The notes under the pieces are model-generated. The model worked only from the letters and a program-made list of their open reading frames with translations. It did not search any database and had not been told where the DNA came from. Positions 1 to 14,339 of a DNA stretch of 64,000 bases are shown piece by piece. The stretch's first letter is position 1. Each line of letters starts with the position of its first letter. The DNA is from Bacillus sp. NEB1478 (lineage in GTDB: Bacteria > Bacillota > Bacilli > Bacillales > Fictibacillaceae): the NCBI RefSeq assembly GCF_031582965.1, contig NZ_CP134049.1:248001-312000 (forward strand), written 5' to 3'. The translations under genes and the position numbers were made by a program.

Positions 1-2
1 TA

Positions 3-428
3 ATTTTTAGTTTTTCGGCAGTCGTTCTTGTTGTTTTCGGAGCACTAATGTTTGATCTAAAAGCTCCTGCCTATTTAGGAAGTACTTTGATTGCACTCTT
101 TTTAAGCATCGTCTCATTCTTTCCATTCGCGCTTTTTCTAACGTCATTAGCAAAAAACGTAGGAACAGCAGCGGCGATCAGTTCACTCTTTTTAAACTTG
201 ATGCTCTTTTTATCAGGTGCCACGTTTCCACTGGAAATGATGCCTGATGTTCTTCAGTATGTCGCTAAGGTGCTCCCCTTGTACTATGTAATCGAGTTAG
301 TCCGTGCAACGTGGAACACATCACCTATATGGGAAAACATGACGCCCGTAATCGTATTATCGTGTATCTCAGTGGTTTCGATCGTGCTGTCTTCAAAATT
401 TTTTAGATGGAGCGGGAAAGCAGAATAA
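3..428 (+). CDS. ABC-2 type transporter permease, C-terminal part (5' end outside window)
   Basis: The reading frame is open from the first bases of the window, so only the C-terminal part (about 142 residues) of a longer protein is visible; the internal ATG at 48 is probably not the start. The segment has several hydrophobic helices and the typical ABC-2 permease tail: a run around LTSLAKNVGTAAAISSL, then LSGATFPLEMMP and a last helix before a basic C-terminus. ABC-2 permeases form the membrane channel of exporters for drugs, lipids or polysaccharides and pair with a separate ATPase, which would lie upstream. A hairpin terminator at 461-491 ends the unit. The substrate cannot be inferred. 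Confidence 0.8.
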   Translation: MFSFSAVVLVVFGALMFDLKAPAYLGSTLIALFLSIVSFFPFALFLTSLAKNVGTAAAISSLFLNLMLFLSGATFPLEMMPDVLQYVAKVLPLYYVIELVRATWNTSPIWENMTPVIVLSCISVVSIVLSSKFFRWSGKAE

Positions 429-460
429 GGTCTCTATAGAGATGAAAACAGCTGGTGTTG

Positions 461-491
461 GAGTATTGGGAGCTGCCAATACTCTTTTTTG
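461..491 (+). terminator. Rho-independent terminator of the ABC exporter unit
   Basis: A 9-bp perfect stem, GAGTATTGG pairing with CCAATACTC around a 6-base loop, is followed by a run of six T residues. Confidence 0.85.
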
Positions 492-597
492 CTTAAACTA
501 GGCTATAATTTCCATCCGAAAAAAGGGGTATAGTAGTAGATGTGATTGATATGAAATATTTGGAGTTAAACCTTTATTGATATTATCTTGATTTCGC

Positions 598-626
598 TTG
601 AAGTGGATGATGATTTTCTGTACAAT
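598..626 (+). promoter_or_regulatory. Probable sigma-A promoter of upp
   Basis: TTGAAG at 598-603 and TACAAT at 621-626 are separated by 17 bp, about 65 bp upstream of the upp start. The match is by eye only. Confidence 0.5.
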
Positions 627-691
627 TCTAGAGATGCTTTTAGAAATGAACGAAAAGAATAAAAAGATACATAAAGGAGAGGTGCTTTAAC

Positions 692-1321
692 ATGAGTAAT
701 GTATACGTCCTGGACCACCCGTTAATTCAGCATAAATTAACATACATTCGAGACGAACGCACGGGTACAAAAGAATTTCGCGAGCTTGTAGACGAAGTAG
801 CAGGGCTGATGGCATTTGAAATTACGCGTGACCTTCCATTGCAGGAAGTAACCGTGAAAACGCCAGTAGCTGAAGCAACAATGAAAACAATCGCCGGAAA
901 AAAATTAGGGCTAGTACCAATCCTTAGAGCGGGTCTTGGCATGGTTGACGGAATCCTTAAACTGATCCCGGCTGCAAAAGTTGGACATGTTGGTTTGTAC
1001 CGTGACCCTGAAACATTAACACCGATTGAATATTACGTGAAGCTTCCAACTGATGTAGAAGAGCGTGACTTCATCGTAATCGATCCAATGCTAGCAACAG
1101 GCGGATCTGCATCTGCGGCTATCACATCGATTAAAAACCGCGGTGCAAAGAACATTAAGCTTATGTGCCTAGTTGCAGCTCCTGAAGGTGTAAAAGTCAT
1201 TCAGGAAGAGCACCCGGATGTTGATATTTTCTTAGCAGCATTAGATGAAAAATTAAACGACCACGGATACATCGTTCCTGGCCTAGGTGACGCTGGCGAC
1301 CGTTTGTTCGGAACAAAATAA
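692..1321 (+). CDS. upp: Uracil phosphoribosyltransferase
   Basis: Converts uracil and PRPP to UMP in the pyrimidine salvage pathway; cytosolic. The 209-residue length is the normal family length. The PRPP-binding region is clear as [14 protein letters not shown] near residues 127-140, and the C-terminal [11 protein letters not shown] is the uracil-binding end typical of Upp. The ATG has a good ribosome-binding site (AAAGGAGAGG) a few bases upstream. It has its own promoter and a strong terminator at 1330-1367, so it is probably monocistronic. Upp lying just before the atp operon is the arrangement known from B. subtilis. Confidence 0.97.
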   Translation: MSNVYVLDHPLIQHKLTYIRDERTGTKEFRELVDEVAGLMAFEITRDLPLQEVTVKTPVAEATMKTIAGKKLGLVPILRAGLGMVDGILKLIPAAKVGHVGLYRDPETLTPIEYYVKLPTDVEERDFIVIDPMLATGGSASAAITSIKNRGAKNIKLMCLVAAPEGVKVIQEEHPDVDIFLAALDEKLNDHGYIVPGLGDAGDRLFGTK

Positions 1322-1329
1322 ATTGTAAG

Positions 1330-1367
1330 AAACCCCTCGGAATATTTTTCAGAGGGGTTTTTATTTT
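1330..1367 (+). terminator. Terminator after upp
   Basis: The arms ACCCCTC and GAGGGGT flank a loop rich in A and T and are followed by a T-rich run. Confidence 0.85.
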
Positions 1368-1378
1368 GAAGATAAATT

Positions 1379-1480
1379 GTCGAAATTTGTCAAAAGACTC
1401 AATTATGATGAAAAGAGACTCAATTCCTTTTCGAAGAGACTCAATTCGATACGAAAGAGACTCAATTACGGAAAATCCTC
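1379..1480. repeat. 21-bp phased repeat array, locus 1a (GACTCAATT word)
   Basis: After a GTCGAAATTTGTC head at 1379, the word GACTCAATT recurs at 1396, 1417, 1438 and 1459, an exact 21-bp period, while the bases between the words vary. The array lies just after the upp terminator in a convergent gap. No coding potential is seen. Confidence 0.85.
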
Positions 1481-1544
1481 ATACTCATCACAAAAAAACT
1501 AGCGATATTCGCATCGTTTTTACGTAAGAAGTGGTCATCGGTTT

Positions 1545-1662
1545 GTCGAACATATTCATTAAAAGTGTGGAATTATGAGCGTTAAATCTGAAATTATCGG
1601 CTAAAAATCTGGAATTATCATCACAAAGTCTGGAATTATGATAACGGGAGCTGAAATTTCGC
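1545..1662. repeat. 21-bp phased repeat array, locus 1b (CTGGAATTAT word)
   Basis: A GTCGAACATATTC head at 1545 is followed by the anchor AATTAT at 1571, 1592, 1613 and 1634 and a decayed copy (AATTTC) at 1655, again an exact 21-bp step. The flanking word is TCTGG or GTGTGG. It is a second array in the same gap, with a different word from array 1a. Confidence 0.85.
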
Positions 1663-1716
1663 TTTGAATAAGCCATTTTTTCGCTCAACATCACTAATGA
1701 ATCTTACTTCCATCAA

Positions 1717-1757
1717 AAAAGCCCTAATTCCAAACTCGGAACTAGAGCTTTTTTCAT
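1717..1757. terminator. Bidirectional terminator between upp region and yqzG-like gene
   Basis: AAAAAAGC on one side pairs with GCTTTTTT on the other, with an imperfect inner stem (ATTCC/GGAAC). It can end the minus-strand lipoprotein gene, and transcripts coming from the upp side. Confidence 0.7.
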
Positions 1758-1762
1758 ATCAA

Positions 1763-2161
1763 TTATGTTCTTTCTTCAAACTTATAATCGATAAGCTTGT
1801 CCTCTGAATGCATAACTCCGACTTTTACGAGATGCTTCCTATTCTTTTGATAAACCGTAAAATCAAACCAATCGGTGATGGTTCCATCAGGTGCTATTCG
1901 GCGTACATCGTATTGATAGTCGCTGATCCGGCTGTTCGGATACTCTTTTTTTGTTTCCTCCAGCGCAAGCTTGCCCCACTTGGCATAATCTTTTCTGCTT
2001 AAATTCGTATCAACGTTCAGTGGTGTATTTCTGTTTTGGGCATCGTACGTACCCATATTTTCTCTTTTCGGCATTGAAGTCTTTTTATCTTCTTTTTTCA
2101 TACAGCCCACGGATAAAAAAAGAGCAAAAATAATCATAAAAATTGTTGCTTTCTGCTTCAT
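1763..2161 (-). CDS. Small lipoprotein of the DUF3889 (YqzG/YhdC) type
   Basis: A 132-residue exported lipoprotein. The N-terminus is a basic-hydrophobic signal ending in the lipobox SVGC, with the cysteine at about residue 20. The rest contains KWGKLALEETKKEYPNS and a C-terminal beta-rich part (FDFTVYQKN), which I associate with the DUF3889 family found in spore-forming bacilli; no biochemical role is known to me. The start is supported by a GGAAGGAG ribosome-binding site. It is a single gene facing upp across the repeat-rich gap, and its terminator is at 1717-1757. The family call rests on motif resemblance, not a search. Confidence 0.7.
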   Translation of the reverse strand: MKQKATIFMIIFALFLSVGCMKKEDKKTSMPKRENMGTYDAQNRNTPLNVDTNLSRKDYAKWGKLALEETKKEYPNSRISDYQYDVRRIAPDGTITDWFDFTVYQKNRKHLVKVGVMHSEDKLIDYKFEERT

Positions 2162-2328
2162 TATAACTAAGCTCCTTCCATATATTTAATGTAAGTATTT
2201 ATCAAATAGGTTTATTTATTCAGATAGAAGCAAAAGATGGAAGAAGATAGTAAACAAAGTGAATAATAAACAAATAAAACAAGCCACAAAATTTCCACAA
2301 TTTATTTAATAAACCGTCCCGTAAGTCG

Positions 2329-2357
2329 TTGACATAGAAATGTCACTATTGTATTCT
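2329..2357 (+). promoter_or_regulatory. Sigma-A promoter of the atp operon with an embedded palindrome
   Basis: TTGACA at 2329-2334 and TATTCT at 2352-2357 are 17 bp apart. A perfect inverted repeat, TGACAT-AGAA-ATGTCA (2330-2345), overlaps the -35 box and could be an operator. Confidence 0.65.
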
Positions 2358-2463
2358 TACAAAGGGAATATGGTAAGGTTTACATTCTTGTCATTTCAAG
2401 GGTTTTTCATAAATTTTCTTGATGAAAATATTACCTATTTCCGAATTGGAAGGAGTCCGCCTT

Positions 2464-2685
2464 ATGAGCAACGGGAAACGCCCCTATAAAGCAATGGCTT
2501 TAATGACTGGCATTCTTTCTCAGCTTGTTGGTTGTATTTTAATTGGACTTTTTGGAGGAAAATGGCTGGATGAAGCCATTGGTACGACTCCACTTTTCCT
2601 TATCATCGGGTTGTTTCTAGGTCTTGGAACAGGTGTTTTCGGAATGATCCGCTTAATATCGAAGTTTTCAGGGGACGGGCAATGA
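2464..2685 (+). CDS. atpZ: AtpZ/AtpI-family small membrane protein
   Basis: A 73-residue protein with two membrane helices, first gene of the ATP synthase operon. An upstream in-frame ATG exists at 2419, but the ATG at 2464 has the ribosome-binding site (GGAAGGAG) at the right distance. In alkaliphilic Bacillus, AtpZ and AtpI have been proposed to form a magnesium/calcium transporter serving the ATPase; that role is family knowledge and not visible here. The protein has the typical sequence TGILSQLVGCILIG and a second helix of Gly/Leu type. Its stop codon overlaps the atpI start (ATGA). Confidence 0.85.
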   Translation: MSNGKRPYKAMALMTGILSQLVGCILIGLFGGKWLDEAIGTTPLFLIIGLFLGLGTGVFGMIRLISKFSGDGQ

Positions 2686-3068
2686 TGAATGAGTACAAAT
2701 CAGTTTTCTTTAGATACATAAAGTACACTTTGTATGTACTCTCAATTTTTTTCCTCGGTTATGCGTTAACGCCCTATAAGTCGATATTTTTAGGACTAGC
2801 TCTCGGTACTGTGTTCAGCCTCTATAACTTATGGAGTATGTATGCGAAGATCGAACGACTTGGACAAGCGGTTATCCAAAAAAGAAAAGTGAAGACGCTC
2901 GGTTCACTTTCCAGACTCATGCTCGCTGGGTTAGCGGTGCTCATCGCGATGAAATACCCAGAACATTTTCATTTATTAAGTGTGGTAATTGGATTGGTCT
3001 CAATCTACATTATCATGTTAATAGATTCACTAACTATTGCTATACGTACTCCAAAGGAAAAGAGGTGA
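2682..3068 (+). CDS. atpI: ATP synthase subunit I
   Basis: A 128-residue protein with four predicted membrane helices, matching the usual length of Bacillus AtpI. It is not part of the catalytic complex; in related bacteria it helps assemble the c-ring and may assist Mg2+ supply. Motif-like features are the pair of central helices around FLGLALGTVFSLYNLWSMYAK and a basic loop (QKRKVKTLG). The start overlaps the atpZ stop, so the two are translationally coupled; a second ATG follows three bases later. atpB begins 6 bp after its stop. Confidence 0.9.
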   Translation: MMNEYKSVFFRYIKYTLYVLSIFFLGYALTPYKSIFLGLALGTVFSLYNLWSMYAKIERLGQAVIQKRKVKTLGSLSRLMLAGLAVLIAMKYPEHFHLLSVVIGLVSIYIIMLIDSLTIAIRTPKEKR

Positions 3069-3074
3069 ACATAG

Positions 3075-3785
<711 letters not shown>

Positions 3786-3801
3786 TCTTGGGAAATATCA
3801 A

Positions 3802-3821
3802 GTTTCTATATACATAGAAAC
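3802..3821 (+). promoter_or_regulatory. Intercistronic hairpin between atpB and atpE
   Basis: An 8-bp perfect stem, GTTTCTAT/ATAGAAAC with a 4-base loop, sits about 48 bases before the atpE start. There is no T-run, so an mRNA processing or stabilising role is more likely than termination. Confidence 0.6.
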
Positions 3822-3833
3822 GAATTTTCATAA

Positions 3834-4083
<250 letters not shown>

Positions 4084-4085
<2 letters not shown>

Positions 4086-4112
4086 TCATAATAAGCATTG
4101 TTTATTATGATT
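4084..4112 (+). promoter_or_regulatory. 11-bp stem-loop directly after atpE
   Basis: AATCATAATAA pairs perfectly with TTATTATGATT around a 7-base loop and begins within the last atpE codons. With no T-run after it, a 3'-end stabiliser or partial attenuator for the atpE message is plausible. Confidence 0.6.
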
Positions 4113-4118
4113 TCTATA

Positions 4119-4160
4119 ATGGCGAAGCAAGTTTCCGTGTATGGGACTACCCTTCGCCAT
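4119..4160 (+). promoter_or_regulatory. Second stem-loop between atpE and atpF
   Basis: ATGGCGAAG pairs with CTTCGCCAT around a 24-base loop, ending about 20 bases before the atpF ribosome-binding site. Confidence 0.5.
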
Positions 4161-4173
4161 TCCTTATGTATGA

Positions 4174-6786
<2,613 letters not shown>

Positions 6787-6861
6787 GTTTTTTATAAATA
6801 AACAACAGGTATGTTTCTTGCAAATTACTGCTTAGAACGTACAACCAGCTTGGAAATTAAG

Positions 6862-7010
6862 AGGGTGTTCAAAGAGAGGACAAACAGGGCGGAGAAGTTC
6901 GAGGCGGTGAAGTTTCGAGGATCGGATTTTAGTTAGCTAAATGAGAACCGGAGAAACAAAACCAACGAAGAAATTCGACAGCAATGTTTTCCGCATTCTT
7001 TGAACTTCCT
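6862..7010. mobile_element. 149-bp element with inverted ends inside the atp operon (MITE-like)
   Basis: It fills most of the atpA-atpG gap. The ends are imperfect inverted repeats: AGGGTGTTCAAAGA at 6862 and, on the other strand, AGGAAGTTCAAAGA ending at 7010 (12 of 14 match). The interior is purine-rich with words such as GGGCGGAGAAGTTCGAGG. There is no open frame. I recall similar sequences in other Bacillus genomes but cannot check. Confidence 0.6.
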
Positions 7011-7031
7011 TTACAAGGGTGGTGAAAATGA

Positions 7032-7886
<855 letters not shown>

Positions 7887-7898
7887 ACTTTTTAATAA

Positions 7899-9332
<1,434 letters not shown>

Positions 9333-9339
9333 TGCCTGA

Positions 9340-9762
<423 letters not shown>

Positions 9763-9764
9763 TT

Positions 9765-9800
9765 AAAAACCTTTCAGTTCTTAGAACTGAAAGGTTTTTT
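9765..9800. terminator. Bidirectional terminator after atpC
   Basis: AAAACCTTTCAGTTC pairs with the complementary arm around a 4-base loop. T-runs on both strands allow it to end both the atp operon and the minus-strand poly-Ala gene unit. Confidence 0.9.
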
Positions 9801-9805
9801 TTATG

Positions 9806-10021
9806 TTATACCAGGGGTGGAGGACCAGAAAGTTTTTTATAACCTGCTCTTATATTATCTCCAGCCGCCGCCGCTGCCGCTGATGCTGCCGCTGAAGAAC
9901 CTCCAGCCGCAGCCGCTGCTGCCGCCGCCGCTGAAGAATCTCCAGCCGCCGCTGCTGCCGCTGCAGCTGCTGCAGCTGAACCATTATTAGAATATTGTTC
10001 CTCTTTATAACTCTTCGGCAT
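9806..10021 (-). CDS. Poly-alanine microprotein of unknown function
   Basis: A 71-residue product that I do not recognise. The ATG at 10021 has a near-perfect ribosome-binding site (AAAGGAGGTG). Layout: a polar N-terminus MPKSYKEEQYSNNGS, then three alanine blocks of about 8-11 residues, separated by GDSS or GGSS and the last followed by GD, and a C-terminal IRAGYKKLSGPPPLV. The alanine codons are a mix of GCT, GCA and GCG (GCC is not used), so the run is not a simple triplet expansion, which supports selection on the protein. It lies 41 bp downstream of another small gene on the same strand. Possible ideas are a surface or spore structural peptide or a peptide precursor, but nothing in the sequence decides this. 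Confidence 0.6.
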   Translation of the reverse strand: MPKSYKEEQYSNNGSAAAAAAAAAAAGDSSAAAAAAAAAGGSSAAASAAAAAAGDNIRAGYKKLSGPPPLV

Positions 10022-10062
10022 AATAATCACCTCCTTTAAAAAAAGGGATAGAAAACTGCTTT

Positions 10063-10287
10063 CTATCTACGGATTAATAATATTCTGCCGTTGTTTTTAT
10101 CAATCTTTTGTCTCCATTTAATTTTAAAGCCACTTTCTTTTAAATACTTCAGGGCGTCATCGAGTGGCATACCAACTGTAAGTTCATTATCTAAGAATCC
10201 AATAACACTTAGTGCCGAAATTTTATATTCTGTTGAATACATCTTTGTGAATGCTAATAAAACAGTGACATTATTAGAAAAATTCAA
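10063..10287 (-). CDS. Small protein of unknown function, first gene of a two-gene unit
   Basis: A 74-residue hypothetical protein with a TTG start at 10287 preceded by GAGGTG at a suitable distance. It has a mixed N-terminus (VTVLLAFTKMYSTEYKISALS) and a basic C-terminus (WRQKIDKNNGRILLIRR). The middle, LTVGMPLDDALKYLKESGF, resembles a short amphipathic helix. It shares strand and tight spacing (41 bp) with the poly-Ala gene, so both are probably cotranscribed and end at 9765-9800. No family was recognised. Confidence 0.5.
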   Translation of the reverse strand: MNFSNNVTVLLAFTKMYSTEYKISALSVIGFLDNELTVGMPLDDALKYLKESGFKIKWRQKIDKNNGRILLIRR

Positions 10288-10302
10288 TGTAAATCACCTC
10301 AT

Positions 10303-10376
10303 TTAGAAGGTATACTCTATTAAATGCTTGTCCTATTAAGGATGTTTGTATCATTGTCACGTTTATAAAAAAAGGG
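10303..10376. repeat. Segment upstream of the microprotein unit, copy 1
   Basis: The segment TATACTCTATTAAATGC through a downstream TTTATAAAAAAAGGGCTC recurs in diverged form at 10663-10728. It contains the region where the promoter of the minus-strand unit should lie. Confidence 0.5.
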
Positions 10377-10501
10377 CTCAAATATCAGTAAAAAACATGT
10401 AAAATTCAAATAGTTTCATTTTGAAGGCTGAATCGTAAAACCTGATAATTACATGAATGAAGACAGTAAACCTCAAAAATGATAGAGATAATAGAAAAGG
10501 G

Positions 10502-10535
10502 CTGCTCAAAAATACTTTTGAGTCAGCTTCATCTT
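10502..10535 (+). terminator. Possible terminator-like hairpin in the 10.3-10.9 kb gap
   Basis: The stem CTCAAAA/TTTTGAG, extended by a bulged CTG/CAG, is followed by a T-rich stretch. No plus-strand gene ends here, so it may be a remnant. Apart from this, the repeats and the MITE-like element, nothing recognisable was seen at 10288-10897. Confidence 0.4.
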
Positions 10536-10662
10536 TTATTTAAGGTTTTGCAAAAAGTAACAACCCCGTCTGCATTCTCTCCGAGTAGAGGATACTACTT
10601 GGAAGGTAAAACAACGTTCATTTCAAAGTAGGGGAAATCAAGATAATTAGCTATATCTTTAT

Positions 10663-10728
10663 AAGCTATACTCGATTAAATGTTCTTCCTGGTATGTGTT
10701 AATATCAAATTATAAAAAAAGAGGCTAT
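10663..10728. repeat. Diverged copy 2 of the segment at 10303-10376
   Basis: CTATACTCGATTAAATG, TTCTTCCTGG and a final TTATAAAAAAAGAGGC follow the same order as copy 1. The copy has no genes behind it, which suggests a decayed duplication of the microprotein locus. Confidence 0.5.
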
Positions 10729-10855
10729 AAAAATGATTTGCTTGAAGACGCAGGAGCACACATGCTTCCACGAATACCGTACGCCCCGCGGAAAGCGAGC
10801 ATCCTTTAACTGAGATCAATCACTTTCAAGAGCAACAATGGTTGCGAAAATAGCC
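10723..10855. mobile_element. MITE-like interspersed repeat, copy A (short form)
   Basis: Begins GGCTATAAAA and ends GCGAAAATAGCC, an inverted-end pair. The interior holds the family core ACGCCCCGCGGAAAGCGAGC and a GACGCAGGAGCACACATGC piece shared with copy G at 50.8 kb. It lies just upstream of glpP. Confidence 0.75.
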
Positions 10856-10897
10856 AATCGAAAAGACAATGTTAAGGGAAGATAAGGAGTGAGCAAG

Positions 10898-11443
10898 ATG
10901 AGCTTTCATGGACAATCGATACTGCCAGCTGCAAGAAAGATGAAAGATTTTGAAAAACTGCTTAAAAGCAAATATACATATATCGTTTGTCTAGACACGC
11001 ACATTAGTCAGTTAAAATTTATGATCAGTATGGCAAACGAAAGAAATAAGAAGGTTTTAATTCATCTTGATCTGGTTAACGGCCTAAAAGCAAATGAATA
11101 CGCAGTAGATTTTATAGCACAGGAAATGAAACCCGCAGGAATCATCTCAACCCGGTCGAACTGTATAATCCGGGCAAAAAGGAAGAACATGATTGCTATT
11201 CAACGTTTATTTTTACTCGATTCATTGGCACTGGAAACGAGTTACAAAGTAATAGAACGTGCTCAGCCAGATTATTTAGAGGTTTTGCCAGGCATTATGC
11301 CGGAAATAATCAAAGAGGTGAGGCAAAAGGCGGAAATTCCGATTATTGCTGGAGGACTCATTCGTACAAAGGAAAATGTTTCTGAAGCGCTTAATGCTGG
11401 AGCTGAAGCAGTAACCACATCAAATCCTCAGCTTTGGATTTAA
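10898..11443 (+). CDS. glpP: Glycerol uptake operon antiterminator
   Basis: RNA-binding antiterminator that, with glycerol-3-phosphate, allows transcription past the leader terminators of glpFK and glpD. The ATG at 10898 (181 residues) has AAGGAG at a good distance; a GTG nine bases earlier overlaps that site. The protein has the TIM-barrel-like pattern of the family: HLDLVNGLKANEYAV, IISTRSNCIIRAKR, DYLEVLPGIMPEII and IPIIAGGLIRTKENV. The targets are visible downstream as hairpin terminators at 11521-11590 and 14205-14259. A MITE-like repeat sits directly upstream, where its promoter should be. Confidence 0.93.
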   Translation: MSFHGQSILPAARKMKDFEKLLKSKYTYIVCLDTHISQLKFMISMANERNKKVLIHLDLVNGLKANEYAVDFIAQEMKPAGIISTRSNCIIRAKRKNMIAIQRLFLLDSLALETSYKVIERAQPDYLEVLPGIMPEIIKEVRQKAEIPIIAGGLIRTKENVSEALNAGAEAVTTSNPQLWI

Positions 11444-11460
11444 TGTTCTTCTAAAATAAT

Positions 11461-11488
11461 TTGACAACGTTTACATCCTTGGTATAAT
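11461..11488 (+). promoter_or_regulatory. Sigma-A promoter of glpFK
   Basis: TTGACA at 11461-11466 and TATAAT at 11483-11488 have a 16-bp spacer, both boxes being consensus. A CcpA operator covers most of the -35 region. Confidence 0.85.
11462..11475. promoter_or_regulatory. cre site (CcpA operator) on the glpF promoter
   Basis: TGACAACGTTTACA matches the cre pattern TGWNANCGNTNWCA at every fixed position and overlaps the -35 box, so glucose repression of glycerol uptake is predicted. Confidence 0.75.
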
Positions 11489-11520
11489 GGAGACAAGTTC
11501 ATAAACGTGACGGAGAACAT

Positions 11521-11590
11521 GGAGATCCACAAGAGGTAACTTATAGCTAAACTATAGGTGTCTTTTGCTGGGTCTCTTTCTGTTTTTTTT
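11521..11590 (+). terminator. Leader terminator of glpFK, predicted GlpP target
   Basis: GGAGATCCACAAGAG can pair with the arm at 11562-11578 (ending GGGTCTCTT). An inner CTTATAG/CTATAGG hairpin is enclosed and an eight-T run follows. It lies in the leader between promoter and glpF. Confidence 0.7.
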
Positions 11591-11655
11591 GATCGCGTTT
11601 ACAAATAAACTATACTACGAAAATATATTTCGTCTGGATATAAGGAGGAGAAGAG

Positions 11656-12483
11656 ATGTCTGCATTTATGGGTGAATTAATCGGTACAATGATTTTAATC
11701 ATATTTGGCGGCGGTGTTGTTGCAAACGTTTCATTGAGTAAATCTAAAGCTCATGGCGGAGGATGGATCGTTGTCGCTCTCGCATGGGGGCTTGCAGTTG
11801 CAATGGCCGTGTATGCAGTAGGTAAATTTAGCGGTGCACATCTTAACCCGGCAGTTACATTAGGACTGGCTGCTATCGGCGATTTTGCCTGGAGTGATGT
11901 TCCAAAATATATAATCGGACAAGTTATTGGCGGTATGCTCGGCGGAATGGTTGTTTATTTTCATTTCCTGCCGCATTGGAAGGCAACGGAAGATCCGGCG
12001 GTTAAGCTTGGTGTATTTTCAACAGACCCAGCGATTCCGCACACGTTTTCGAACTTGTTATCGGAATTTATAGGGACAGCCGTTTTATTAGTAGGAATCT
12101 TATCAATCGGAGCGAATAAATTCACAGAAGGGCTAAACCCATTGATCGTCGGATTCTTAGTTGTCGCAATCGGTCTATCACTTGGCGGGCCGACAGGGTA
12201 TGCTATTAATCCTGCACGTGACCTTGGACCAAGAATTGCTCATTTTATCTTGCCGATTCCAGGAAAAGGCGGTTCAAACTGGACGTATTCTTGGATTCCA
12301 GTTGTCGGCCCAGTGCTTGGCGGAGTTTTTGGAGCGTTATTTTATCAAGCTGTATTCACAGGAAAAGTAACTTCGCTTTTTTGGATATGGACAGCTATTT
12401 CATTAGGAATTTTAGGAATGACTTTCATGTTAGGGAAAAAAGGAACGCATGCACTTCCACATGGAGATAGAATCGAAAACTAA
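11656..12483 (+). CDS. glpF: Glycerol uptake facilitator (aquaglyceroporin)
   Basis: Membrane channel for facilitated glycerol entry. It is 275 residues with six helices and the two half-helix signatures SGAHLNPAVTLG (about residues 59-70) and INPARDLGPR (about 183-192); the aspartate after NPAR is the glycerol-channel version. The ribosome-binding site AAGGAGGAG precedes the ATG. It forms an operon with glpK, 21 bp downstream, under the GlpP-dependent leader and the cre site. Confidence 0.95.
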   Translation: MSAFMGELIGTMILIIFGGGVVANVSLSKSKAHGGGWIVVALAWGLAVAMAVYAVGKFSGAHLNPAVTLGLAAIGDFAWSDVPKYIIGQVIGGMLGGMVVYFHFLPHWKATEDPAVKLGVFSTDPAIPHTFSNLLSEFIGTAVLLVGILSIGANKFTEGLNPLIVGFLVVAIGLSLGGPTGYAINPARDLGPRIAHFILPIPGKGGSNWTYSWIPVVGPVLGGVFGALFYQAVFTGKVTSLFWIWTAISLGILGMTFMLGKKGTHALPHGDRIEN

Positions 12484-14001
<1,518 letters not shown>

Positions 14002-14010
14002 AGAAAACTT

Positions 14011-14030
14011 GGCTGGCACCCAGCCTTTTT
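14011..14030 (+). terminator. Terminator after glpK
   Basis: GGCTGG and CCAGCC pair around a 3-base loop, followed by five T residues. Confidence 0.85.
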
Positions 14031-14140
14031 CCGCCAGTCTTAGCTGCACTTATACGATCTACTTTAACTCGTTTTTGCGTCGATCATCTCCCACTGCAAA
14101 CAAGTTATGATTACTGATCGTGCAAAAGTAGGCAGAAACC

Positions 14141-14168
14141 TTGAAATAAACGGTAAGTGCGTTATACT
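14141..14168 (+). promoter_or_regulatory. Probable promoter of glpD
   Basis: TTGAAA at 14141-14146 and TATACT at 14163-14168 with a 16-bp spacer, just upstream of the leader terminator. Confidence 0.65.
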
Positions 14169-14204
14169 AAATACAAGTTAATAACGGACCGGTTGGAGAT
14201 TAGG

Positions 14205-14259
14205 AGAGACCACAAAACCTCGTACAATAATGCGGGGTTCTTGTGGTCTCTTTTGTTTT
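14205..14259 (+). terminator. Leader terminator of glpD, predicted GlpP target
   Basis: AGAGACCACAA (14205-14215) pairs perfectly with TTGTGGTCTCT (14241-14251), followed by a T-rich run. It lies about 80 bp before glpD and resembles the glpF leader terminator, the arrangement known for GlpP control. Confidence 0.85.
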
Positions 14260-14339
14260 GTTTGCCCTAAGCAATTACGGGAAAACTATAAGTAGCTAAT
14301 GATACTGATCGGTTTAAACAGATAAGGAGTGAAGAGAAA

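Noticed and set aside
1379..1662. CRISPR array
   Set aside because: The repeats are about 10-12 bp, degenerate and at 21-bp spacing, there are no 25-40 bp spacers, and no cas genes are present. The same is true for the arrays at the other loci.
10502..10535. End of a lost plus-strand gene in the 10.3-10.9 kb gap
   Set aside because: The hairpin is terminator-like, but no gene remnant with recognisable protein similarity could be seen upstream of it.
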